Assembly (NCBI GenBank): GCA_905181965.1 | Contig: CAJIZY010000005.1 | Span: forward strand, 140,539 to 204,538 | Direction of reading: 5' to 3' | DNA length: 64,000 bases | Source of the DNA: Akkermansiaceae bacterium | GTDB taxonomy: Bacteria; Verrucomicrobiota; Verrucomicrobiia; Verrucomicrobiales; Akkermansiaceae | Shown: piece by piece, positions 29,756-38,074 of the stretch | How positions within the stretch are numbered: position 1 is the stretch's first letter | How the letters are laid out: every line of letters begins with the position of its first letter | Notes under the pieces: model-generated | Told to the model about the DNA's origin: nothing | Database searches by the model: none | The model's input: the letters and a program-made list of their open reading frames with translations, nothing else | Made by a program: the position numbers and the translations under genes

Positions 29756-30037
29756 ATGTGCCTCATTAAAGAGAAAGCAACTGGCAAAATTGGCCCCTGC
29801 CTTTGGCACTTTCTTGCTTGGACGCTCGGGCTACTTCTACTAATACCTCTCTTCATTTTACTTTTATATTTTTTAGCAAAGCACTCCTCAAAGGAATCAA
29901 GTGGCGCAACCCAAATCCAGTCGACCGACAGGTTCTCCGTCAAGATTTCTGAGGATCCGAAAAGCTTTCCATCAGAAAAATCACTTTTCCTAACCAGTGA
30001 TCTGGAGAGAAATGCTGAAAGAGAGGGGTGGCGCTGA
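29756..30037 (+). CDS. Small membrane protein resembling the permease N-terminus
   Basis: 93 residues, 30 bases after fbpA and 20 before the permease gene, so it fits the operon. One membrane segment (FLAWTLGLLLLIPLFILLLYF, residues about 19-39). Around that helix it matches the start of the downstream permease: LWHFLAWTLGLLLLIP here against LWKFLAWALGLTLLAP there. It therefore looks like a partial duplication of the permease 5' end that has diverged, or a small subunit derived from it. The polar C-terminal half has no recognisable domain. Confidence 0.55.
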   Translation: MCLIKEKATGKIGPCLWHFLAWTLGLLLLIPLFILLLYFLAKHSSKESSGATQIQSTDRFSVKISEDPKSFPSEKSLFLTSDLERNAEREGWR

Positions 30038-30057
30038 TCGTCTAAAACTTCGAATAG

Positions 30058-31728
30058 ATGTTCTTCAAGAAAAAACCCTTTCATTCAGATACATGGGGGC
30101 TCCGATTATGGAAATTTTTAGCTTGGGCGCTTGGGCTGACTTTATTGGCTCCCGTCTTAGTAATACTTTTATCGTTATTTAGTAGCTTGTCTCCGGACTC
30201 AACGGAAGCTTGGCAACAAATCAGCAGCTTTCTTCTCAAGGATGCCATCAAAGAAACAATCATCCTTGTTATTGGTTCCTGCGTTGTGGCCTCCTTACTT
30301 GGCATCCCAGCAGCCTGGTTTATCGAAAACTTTGATTTTCCTGGGAAACGGCTTCTTTCCATCGCACTCGTCTTACCTCTTGCAATTCCTCCATTTATAG
30401 CGGCAATCATCTCGAGTGACCTAAGGGAGAAATTGATCCCTTTCCTCATTAAAATTCGCAGGGAAGAAGGAGTTGAATCCTTTCTCTGGTGGGAGGAGCA
30501 TCTGCGTTATGGCTGTCTCATTTTACTTTTTGGGTCACTCCTATATCCCTACGTGTTTCTTGCTGGTCGAAGCGCTTTTGCCGGAAGCGGAATTATCATG
30601 GGAGAAGCGGGTCGGATGCTTGGACGTTCTCCTTGGCGAGTTTTTAGTTCAATCCAACTTCCGCTCGCTCGTCCTGCCCTTGCCGCAGGGATCTTCCTGG
30701 TTGCAATGGAGGTAATCAATGATTACGGGGCGGTGAAACACTTTGGTTTCAATACTTTGACCGTTACCCTTTTCACAACTTGGTTTGGGATGGATCAGAT
30801 CGAAACTGCTAAAAAACTAGCCAGTTGGATTCTCATAAGTGTCTTCTTTCTCGTTGCTTTGGAACATTGGCATCGTGGGCGTGCTCTTCGTAGCCTTCAC
30901 CCTGAAGGCGCTAAATCTTTCGGCTCTCCTTCTTCGATAATCACTCGCATAGCTTGCTACCTTTCTTGTTTAGTTCCCATCTCACTTGGCCTTATTCTAC
31001 CACTCTTTGGGCTCATCGACTGGCTCCTAAAATCTTCGAGTATCTACGATCAAATTGATTGGGAAGAAATCATCACTGCAAGTCGCCACACTCTCATTCT
31101 CGCACTCAGCTCAACGGTAATTTGTCTTGCAACTGCCCTAATAATTATCGGAGCCGCTCGTTTTTCTACAAATCCAATTTTGCGTGTCATCTCTAAGTTC
31201 TCGACCGTGGCTGGTTACGCTTGTCCAGGAACTGTCATCGCTCTCGGTGTCATGGGCTTTGCGGTCGCTCTAGGAAACCAATTCCCCTCAGAAAGTTGGA
31301 TAGGAAGGCTCCTCGTCCCGAGCGGTTTTATATGGCTGCTTTTTGCAATCGTAACCCGCTATTTTTCCATAGGCTCCCAAATGGTTCAACAAGGGTTAGC
31401 TCGACAGAATAAGAGCCTTGATCAAAGCTCTTTTAGTCTCGGCAAAACACCTACCAAAACGTTTTTTAGAATCAACCTTCCACTCCTAAAGCCCAGCATC
31501 TTGGGAGGTGCAACACTTGTATTCGTTGATGTCTGCAAAGAGTTGCCACTTTGCTTACTTCTGCGTCCTTTTGATTTTGAAACTCTTAGCACTCTTACTT
31601 ATAGCAAGGTCGATCAAGGTGCAATTTACGCTTGTGCGATACCCTCTCTATTTTTGATTTCGGTTAGTATGCTTGGGCTGATTATCGTAGAATTAAATGG
31701 TTGGCGTAAGCTTTCCAAAACGAAATAA
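30058..31728 (+). CDS. fbpB: Iron(III) ABC transporter permease (two fused MetI-type halves)
   Basis: 556 residues, about twelve membrane segments, in the two-half arrangement of FbpB-type permeases. Each half carries an EAA-like loop that contacts the ATPase: GRMLGRSPWRVFSSIQLPLA near 185 and SFSLGKTPTKTFFRINLPLL near 460. GAVKHFGFNTLTVTLFTTWF after the first loop is typical of ferric permeases. It sits in the inner membrane and works with the binding protein and ATPase encoded on either side. ATG 30058 is the only plausible start; the shared N-terminal segment with the preceding small ORF lies immediately downstream of it. Confidence 0.92.
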   Translation: MFFKKKPFHSDTWGLRLWKFLAWALGLTLLAPVLVILLSLFSSLSPDSTEAWQQISSFLLKDAIKETIILVIGSCVVASLLGIPAAWFIENFDFPGKRLLSIALVLPLAIPPFIAAIISSDLREKLIPFLIKIRREEGVESFLWWEEHLRYGCLILLFGSLLYPYVFLAGRSAFAGSGIIMGEAGRMLGRSPWRVFSSIQLPLARPALAAGIFLVAMEVINDYGAVKHFGFNTLTVTLFTTWFGMDQIETAKKLASWILISVFFLVALEHWHRGRALRSLHPEGAKSFGSPSSIITRIACYLSCLVPISLGLILPLFGLIDWLLKSSSIYDQIDWEEIITASRHTLILALSSTVICLATALIIIGAARFSTNPILRVISKFSTVAGYACPGTVIALGVMGFAVALGNQFPSESWIGRLLVPSGFIWLLFAIVTRYFSIGSQMVQQGLARQNKSLDQSSFSLGKTPTKTFFRINLPLLKPSILGGATLVFVDVCKELPLCLLLRPFDFETLSTLTYSKVDQGAIYACAIPSLFLISVSMLGLIIVELNGWRKLSKTK

Positions 31729-31729
31729 G

Positions 31730-32755
31730 ATGATGACCTCTCCCAATTCCCTAGCTGTTGAGAATCTCTCGGTTTCTTATCCTGACAGTAAGGAGCCGGC
31801 CCTTCAAAAAGTTACTTTAAATGTAGCCGCATCTTCAATCTTAAGCATTGTAGGGGCCAGCGGTAGCGGTAAATCAACTCTTCTACGCGCCCTATGTGGC
31901 CTTGAGTCCCCAGCAAGTGGGACAATAAAACTTGGGGGTCAAGTTCTCTGCAGTTCAGCCAAATTCGTCCGCCCCGATCGGCGGAAAATCGGTTTGGTTT
32001 CCCAAAGCGGCGACCTCTTTCCGCATCTTAACGTGTTTCAAAATCTAGGATATGGATTGACAAATTGGCGCCGTGCAGACCGAAAAACTCGTTGCAAAGA
32101 ACTACTTGAAGCAATCGGCCTTCCTAATTTTGAAAAGCGCTTTCCTCATGAACTTTCAGGCGGAGAAAAACAGCGTATCGCACTAGCCCGAGCTCTTGCA
32201 CCACGACCTCCTCTTCTGCTCCTAGATGAGCCTTTCAGTAACCTCGACTCAAATCTTCGCCAATCCCTGCGACGACTTACAGCTGACATTCTTCGAAAAG
32301 AGAAAACAACGACTATTTTCGTCACCCATCATCCTGAAGACGCCCTTTCCACTGGAGACTCTATCGCAGTAATGGATTCTGGAACCATTATCCAATGTGA
32401 CACCCCACGTAATCTTTGGAGAAACCCTGTATCACCGGTAGCCGCCTCGCTCTTTGACCAAATTAACCAGCTTCCCTCTTCTAATTTTCCCAATTGGCTA
32501 CGGGCTAATGAACTCGAGCTCGTTGAAGAAAGCCATGGAGGCTTTACCTCCGGCATAATCCACGAGATTGAATTTTTTGGGAAGACTCAGATGGTCTATG
32601 TGAAAATTCAAAATAATCTGACTCCCGTAATTGTAGAAGTAGCTTCGGAAGAAAAATATCAAATCGGATCCCCCATCAGCATAAAACGCAAAAGATTGAA
32701 GGCAATTCAAAGCAAGAGATTGTCAACCGAACATAAGCAAGGAATCTGTTTTTAG
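31730..32755 (+). CDS. fbpC: Iron(III) ABC transporter ATP-binding protein
   Basis: 341 residues from ATG 31730, one base after the permease stop; a second ATG follows immediately. Walker A GASGSGKST near residue 42, Q-loop in GLVSQSGDLFPHL, signature LSGGEKQRIALARAL near 140, Walker B LLLLDEPFSNLD near 160, H-loop FVTHHPEDALS. The C-terminal about 110 residues form a small beta-rich regulatory domain of the TOBE type. It powers the ferric importer encoded by the preceding genes. Confidence 0.93.
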   Translation: MMTSPNSLAVENLSVSYPDSKEPALQKVTLNVAASSILSIVGASGSGKSTLLRALCGLESPASGTIKLGGQVLCSSAKFVRPDRRKIGLVSQSGDLFPHLNVFQNLGYGLTNWRRADRKTRCKELLEAIGLPNFEKRFPHELSGGEKQRIALARALAPRPPLLLLDEPFSNLDSNLRQSLRRLTADILRKEKTTTIFVTHHPEDALSTGDSIAVMDSGTIIQCDTPRNLWRNPVSPVAASLFDQINQLPSSNFPNWLRANELELVEESHGGFTSGIIHEIEFFGKTQMVYVKIQNNLTPVIVEVASEEKYQIGSPISIKRKRLKAIQSKRLSTEHKQGICF

Positions 32756-33090
32756 ATTACCTTGTTCCCGATGCAGAGCCCCCCCCAAGTTATCTTTACT
32801 TTAATGATTTTCTCTGGAGTGCAAGCTCCTCCCTGTTCTGTGGTTTAGTGCGTGTGTGTGTGTTGTTCCCATAGATGCAGGGGGGGGCGTTCTTAAGATC
32901 CACATCGTAATTCTTGGACTCCTCCTTCAATTTCTCTGGTGTGAAAGCTTATTTCAAACAATCGAGATTGGGAGACCACTAAATAAAGCCACTTCAATCC
33001 GAAATTAGGTCGTTGATCTGTGAATCCTGAAAGCTCGTTGTTCAGCTTATTAGGGTCAGTGCCGCTCAACTCCGAGGACAACGCGAATGA
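32756..33090. other. Noncoding stretch with homopolymer and GT tracts
   Basis: No convincing gene. It holds a run of eight C at 32779-32786, a GT-alternating tract at about 32849-32864, and a run of eight G at 32880-32887. Both homopolymers follow a similar short lead (GTTCCC, then ATGCAG a few bases on), so the two ends look like related copies in which the homopolymer differs. The C and G runs could pair to close a loop of about 93 bases. The GT and homopolymer tracts are prone to slippage. Confidence 0.5.
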
Positions 33091-33792
33091 TTGATTGGTG
33101 GACAGGCCCGCGTCGCCGACTCGACAGGAAAATGGCAGATGACCCCGCTCCGTCGCGATCACTTTCTTAACAAACTCCCTCCCGCTGCGCCCCGAAGAAC
33201 CGTTCTCACGGGAGTGACCATCAAAGATGTTTCCAGCGAGCTCGTTGGTAATTTCGGCGTGCTCTTTAGTAATTTCGATCGCGGCGCAATTCGTGTGCTC
33301 GATGGAAGTGGATTCGATGAAGCTCTCGGAGAACACAACGTCATTCCAGATGGGAACCGAGGTGGCGGCATGTGGCTCAACAGTGGAACCTACAGTCCAC
33401 CCGGCCCGGATGCTCCCAACGATCCGAATGCTCCAGGAGCCGTAATCACTTTCGATTTAGGAATAAACACGGCGCTTCATTCAGTTACTGTTTGGAACTA
33501 CAATGAAACTGCGCGTCCAGATCTTGTGAACCGTGGGGCCAACGACGTCGAAATCTTAATCGCAACAAGCGAAGGGGGCGAATTCACCTCGATCGGGGAC
33601 TTCAATTTTACTATCGCGCCCGGTGTAGCAAATCAGAACTTTGGTCAAATCATTGATCTTTCCTCTTTTCCGGAGACAGGTGATGCACGCTTGGTGAGAT
33701 TTAACATCAAGTCAAATCATGGTGGGGACGATAACTTCGTGGGACTCAGCGAGGTGCGCTTTAACATCACTTCGGAATCGCACGCAAGGTGA
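33091..33792 (+). pseudogene. Discoidin-like (F5/8 type C) domain fragment, 5' end unclear
   Basis: From about 33210 the frame encodes a domain common in PVC extracellular proteins: TIKDVSSELVGNFG, GMWLNSGTYSPPGPDAP, VITFDLGINTALHSVTVWNYNE, VRFNIKSNHGGDDNFVGLSE. It would be a sugar- or surface-binding module. The only in-frame start codon upstream is a TTG without a signal peptide, and the preceding residues (GKWQMTPLRRDHFLNK) do not look like part of such a protein. I therefore read it as the C-terminal remnant of a larger exported protein. Confidence 0.6.
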
Positions 33793-34042
33793 AGAAGGCC
33801 TGAAGCCTTTCCCAAGCTGAGTGTTTTCCAAAGGCATCTTCTGTCTTCGGGAAAGTGATCTGATAAATTCGGTCCAGCCAGCAATCCCCTTTGCCAAACC
33901 CCTTTAATTTTACACCCAGGGTCAGACCATCATCGGAAAGTTCAGTGGAAGCGACAGAGTCTTCACGAACGTCGTGCTCGGGAGAACCATACTCCGCGGT
34001 GTTGGTGTAAAACCATGACTTCACTTGAACTGATTTTGCCAT
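33767..34042 (-). pseudogene. C-terminal remnant of a PVC heme-binding/dehydrogenase-type protein
   Basis: 91 residues. YTNTAEYGSPEHDVREDSV followed by LDRIYQITFPKTED and ending FFTLRAIPK matches the usual C-terminal tail of large PVC-type heme-binding proteins. The rest of such a gene is absent: an ATG opens the frame, but with no signal peptide and no upstream domain. It overlaps the 3' end of the convergent discoidin fragment by 26 bases. Probably a decay product rather than a working gene. Confidence 0.5.
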
Positions 34043-34195
34043 GGCTGCCTTCCTGGGAGGCTTGGTAAAGTGGATCTCACTTCCCCGTCCTAGTCGTAAA
34101 CACCTGTTCTTACGATGGCCAAGAAGCCAAAAAACTCATCCAGAAAGATCTCTCAACTCTTTTACGTAGGAAGAACAATACCTTAGAAACGTACT

Positions 34196-35545
34196 ATGCT
34201 CACAATATCCGGATCCAAAGGCGAAGCTTTCTGCGACGGCATGACCCGCCGTGGCTTCTTACGAATCGGGGGTCTTGGTCTCGGCGGAGCCTCCCTTCCT
34301 CAACTGCTCCAAGCCGAAGCGACCACGCCTAAAAAGCTAGAACACAAGGCGGTCATCATGGTTTTCCTCGCTGGCGGCCCGCCACACCAAGACATGTGGG
34401 ACATTAAAACTGAAGCTCCCTCCGGTATTCGTGGCGAATTTAATCCTATCTCCACTAACGTCCCAGGCATCCAAATTGGAGAACTCTTCCCAAAAATGGC
34501 TGGTATGATGGACAAATTTTCCGTCATCCGTTCGATGGTTGGGGCCGGTGGAGGACACGACGCAGTCCAGTGCCTGACCGGTCGAAAACTTCAGGGCCCT
34601 CAACCCTCTGGCGGTTGGCCTTCGATCGGCGCTGTCCTCTCCAAGCTTCAGGGCCAAGTCACTCCAGGAGTCCCCTCATTTCTCGGCCTCTCGCCAAAAT
34701 GCGGACACGACCAATGGGGCGACCCAGGTAAGCCAGGCTTCCTTGGGCCTTCCCACGCAGCCTTCGCGCCGTTCCGCGGAGGCGGAAAGGATGATATGAT
34801 CCTTAAAGATATCTCCATCGAACGACTTGCGGACCGCAAAGCTCTCTTAAAATCCTTCGACAACTTCCGGCGAGATGTCGACTCCTCTGGTGCCATGACA
34901 GGGATGGACACTTTCACCGAACAAGCTTTCGGGGTTCTCACTTCCTCAAGGCTCGCCGAGGCTTTTGATCTTTCCAAGGAAGACCCCAAGATGGTCGAGC
35001 GCTATGGAAAAGGAACCGAGAAACTCACTGCAGATGGGCCTTGGAAGCGGCTCGATCAGTTCCTGATGGCCCGTCGACTCGTCGAAGCCGGAGCCCGCTG
35101 CGTCACCCTAGGCTTCTCTCGATGGGACTGGCATGGCAACAACTTCGGTCGTGCGCGTACTGATTTCCCTCTCCTCGACCAAGGCATCACCGCGCTCGTC
35201 CAGGACCTCCACGACCGCGGTCTCTCCGACGATGTCTCAGTTGTCGTCTGGGGCGAATTCGGACGCACTCCAAAAATCAACGACAAAGGCGGGCGTGATC
35301 ACTGGCCGAAAGTCTCAACGGCTCTCCTTGCCGGCGGAGGCATGACCCACGGGCAAGTCATTGGATCCACGACTCGTGATGGCGGAGAAGCCGATGACCG
35401 ACCTGTCGAATTCCAGGAAGTCTTTTCGACTCTTTACCATAATCTTGGCATCGATGCCCGCCGCACCACGATCGACGATCTTACAGGTCGCCCCCGTTTC
35501 CTTGTTGATTCCCAACACGCTCCTATGAAGGAACTTGTCGGATAA
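34196..35545 (+). CDS. DUF1501 family exported protein, divergent subtype
   Basis: 449 residues. RR-type signal [19 protein letters not shown] begins at residue 16. Motifs: [19 protein letters not shown] near 56, [20 protein letters not shown] near 346, [20 protein letters not shown]. The GGP-H-Q-D-W core differs from the [10 protein letters not shown] of the other three DUF1501 proteins here, so it belongs to another branch, the one usually linked to BIG2-type PSCyt proteins. It is the first gene of a four-gene operon; the next starts 22 bases downstream. Confidence 0.92.
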   Translation: MLTISGSKGEAFCDGMTRRGFLRIGGLGLGGASLPQLLQAEATTPKKLEHKAVIMVFLAGGPPHQDMWDIKTEAPSGIRGEFNPISTNVPGIQIGELFPKMAGMMDKFSVIRSMVGAGGGHDAVQCLTGRKLQGPQPSGGWPSIGAVLSKLQGQVTPGVPSFLGLSPKCGHDQWGDPGKPGFLGPSHAAFAPFRGGGKDDMILKDISIERLADRKALLKSFDNFRRDVDSSGAMTGMDTFTEQAFGVLTSSRLAEAFDLSKEDPKMVERYGKGTEKLTADGPWKRLDQFLMARRLVEAGARCVTLGFSRWDWHGNNFGRARTDFPLLDQGITALVQDLHDRGLSDDVSVVVWGEFGRTPKINDKGGRDHWPKVSTALLAGGGMTHGQVIGSTTRDGGEADDRPVEFQEVFSTLYHNLGIDARRTTIDDLTGRPRFLVDSQHAPMKELVG

Positions 35546-35567
35546 GTTTCACGCACCACCAGCGCCC

Positions 35568-38063
35568 ATGCCCAAGCTCCCCATCATCGCGGCATTCGCC
35601 CTCTTTCTTTCTTGTGCGTCTGCCCAGTCTTCAAATCTCGCTTTCGAAAACTCCTCACCTATTACCCTAGAACACCTACACGATACCCACCAACTTGTCC
35701 TCACTCAGGAATCGCAATCTCCCGGTCAAACAACAACCGACCTCACTCACACCGCCACCTACACCAGCGATCCACCCAATATCATTACTGTCTCCCCCTC
35801 CGGTCTCGTGACCGTTCTCACCGCTGGCGAAACCACTCTCACTGCCACCCACGGTGACCTCAGCATTTCGAAGCCCATCAAAGTGGCTTCTGCTGAGACC
35901 ACCGCCGTTTCCTTCACCAACGACTTTGTTCCCGTCCTCTCAAAATACGGCTGCAACGGAGGAGGATGCCACGGGAAAGCCGCCGGCCAAAATGGCTTCA
36001 AACTTTCTCTTTTTGGCTACGAACCCTGGAACGACTATAACTATCTTGTTCGCGATTCCCGGGAGCGCCGGATCTTTCGAGCCGCTCCAGAACATTCTCT
36101 CCTTGTCCTCAAAGCGACCGGCGAAATCCCTCATCAAGGAGGCTCACGTCTTAAAAAGAATTCGCCTGACTACCAGGCCATCATTCGCTGGATCAAACAA
36201 GGTCTTCCCAACGACCCCAAGGAATTTCCCAAAGCCACCTCCATCTCAGTCTTTCCAAAGGAACGCCTGACACAGCCCAACTCCCAACAACAACTCCGCG
36301 TTACCGCTCACTTCTCTGACAACTCGACTCGCGATATTAGCCACCTCGCGCAATACGAATCCAACGATGAAGAACGAGCCAGCGTCACGATGGATGGTCG
36401 CGTCACGATGGGTGACATCCCTGGTTCAACCTCCATCATGATCCGCTTCCAGGAACACGTTGATGTCTTCCGCGCGATCCTCCCTCTCGGAGCACCCGTC
36501 GAAAACCTTCCGCAACCCGCGAACTTCGTCGACCAACACATCTTTACTCAACTTCAGACTCTCGGGCTTCCTCCCTCAGAAAAGAGCGATGACGCCACTT
36601 TCCTCCGGCGTGTCACGATCGATATCGCAGGACGCCTTCCTAGCATCGAGGAAACCAACGCTTTTCTGAGCGATAATGCACCCGATAAACGGGCGCAAAA
36701 AATCGAACAACTTCTCGCGTCTCCAGACCACGCTGATTATTTCGCCGGAAAATGGGCCGCTATCCTCCGCAATAAACGCGCCAAACCTGAACACGCCCGA
36801 GGCTCTGTTGCCTTTCATCAATGGCTCCGAAACGCCCTCTATAACAACCGGCCCTATCACCAAATCGCGCGCGAGTTTCTCACCGCTTCCGGAGAAACCG
36901 GCACCAATCCACCCGTCGTCTGGTATCGCACGGTTCGCGACAGCAAAGACCAACTTGAAAACGTTGCTCAAGTTTTTTTGGGAGTCCGTATGCAGTGCGC
37001 CCAGTGCCACCATCATCCTTATGAGAAGTGGAGCGAAGATGACTACTACGGTTTGCAGGCTTTCTTCTCACGCATCACCCGAAAACCTGGTCTGCAGCCT
37101 GGAGAAGAAATCGTTCTTCACAATCGGGGGCAAGCCACCTCTAAAAATCCCCGCACCGGCAAAACACTAAAACCAAAACCCCTCGGAGGAAAAGAACTCA
37201 CGATTCCATCCTATGAAGATCCTCGCGAACACCTCGCCGATTGGATGATTAACCCAGCAAATCCTTTCTTCGCCAAGATGCTCGTTAACCGCTACTGGAA
37301 ACACTTTTTTGGCCGTGGACTTGTTGATCCCGAAGACGATCTACGCGTCACCAACCCCGCAACCCACCCCGAATTATTAGAGAGCCTTGCATCTGATTTC
37401 ATCGCCAACGGATACGACCTTAAAAGGCTCATTCGCACCATCACCAACTCCCACACCTACCAACTCTCGGCCATTCCAAATCAGCATAATTCCGAAGATA
37501 GCCAGAACTACTCGCGCTTTTACCCGCGACGACTTCCTGCCGAAATCCTACTCGATGGGATCAACACCGTCACCGGAGCAAATGAATCGTTCGCCGGCCA
37601 ACCTGCTGGAACCCGCGCGATTCAGCTTCCGGATGATACCTTCTCCAAATCCTCCTATTTTCTCTCTGTCTTCGGACGCCCCGATATGAACAGCGCATGC
37701 GAATGCGAGCGCAGTGCCGATGTCAATCTTGCGCAAGCGCTCCATCTCGTAAATTCGAACAACATTCGACTCAAGCTCTCTTCCGACCAATCACGTCCCG
37801 CAAATCTCGCAAAACAAAAGGACGCGCAACCTCAAAATCTTCTCACCCAACTCTATCTCCACGCCCTTTCCCGCCCACCCCAACCAGAAGAACTCGCCAC
37901 TGCGCTTGCTTATTTGCAGAGAAAGCAAAACGAACCTGGACCTACCTCACCCAAAGAAGACAACAAGACGGCACCGGTCGATCCAATTCTCCCCACCCGC
38001 CAAGCCTACGAAGATCTCATTTGGGCCCTCCTCAACACGAAGGAATTCCTCTTCAACCACTGA
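35568..38063 (+). CDS. BIG2-PSCyt-DUF1549-DUF1553 exported protein
   Basis: 831 residues from ATG 35568 (MPKLPIIAAFALFLSCASAQ signal); a TTG eleven codons upstream is less likely. A bacterial Ig-like (BIG2) domain at about 20-105 (ITVSPSGLVTVLTAGETTLT), then an unusual cytochrome-type segment YGCNGGGCHGKAAGQNGF near 130 with two Cys separated by four residues rather than two. A second Ig-like stretch lies near 220-310. DUF1549 follows (FLRRVTIDIAGRLPSIEE; CAQCHHHPYEKWSEDDYYG near 485), then DUF1553 (EHLADWMINPANPFFAKMLV). Intact. Probably acts with the DUF1501 protein before it; function unknown. Confidence 0.92.
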   Translation: MPKLPIIAAFALFLSCASAQSSNLAFENSSPITLEHLHDTHQLVLTQESQSPGQTTTDLTHTATYTSDPPNIITVSPSGLVTVLTAGETTLTATHGDLSISKPIKVASAETTAVSFTNDFVPVLSKYGCNGGGCHGKAAGQNGFKLSLFGYEPWNDYNYLVRDSRERRIFRAAPEHSLLVLKATGEIPHQGGSRLKKNSPDYQAIIRWIKQGLPNDPKEFPKATSISVFPKERLTQPNSQQQLRVTAHFSDNSTRDISHLAQYESNDEERASVTMDGRVTMGDIPGSTSIMIRFQEHVDVFRAILPLGAPVENLPQPANFVDQHIFTQLQTLGLPPSEKSDDATFLRRVTIDIAGRLPSIEETNAFLSDNAPDKRAQKIEQLLASPDHADYFAGKWAAILRNKRAKPEHARGSVAFHQWLRNALYNNRPYHQIAREFLTASGETGTNPPVVWYRTVRDSKDQLENVAQVFLGVRMQCAQCHHHPYEKWSEDDYYGLQAFFSRITRKPGLQPGEEIVLHNRGQATSKNPRTGKTLKPKPLGGKELTIPSYEDPREHLADWMINPANPFFAKMLVNRYWKHFFGRGLVDPEDDLRVTNPATHPELLESLASDFIANGYDLKRLIRTITNSHTYQLSAIPNQHNSEDSQNYSRFYPRRLPAEILLDGINTVTGANESFAGQPAGTRAIQLPDDTFSKSSYFLSVFGRPDMNSACECERSADVNLAQALHLVNSNNIRLKLSSDQSRPANLAKQKDAQPQNLLTQLYLHALSRPPQPEELATALAYLQRKQNEPGPTSPKEDNKTAPVDPILPTRQAYEDLIWALLNTKEFLFNH

Positions 38064-38074
38064 AGCCTATCCCG

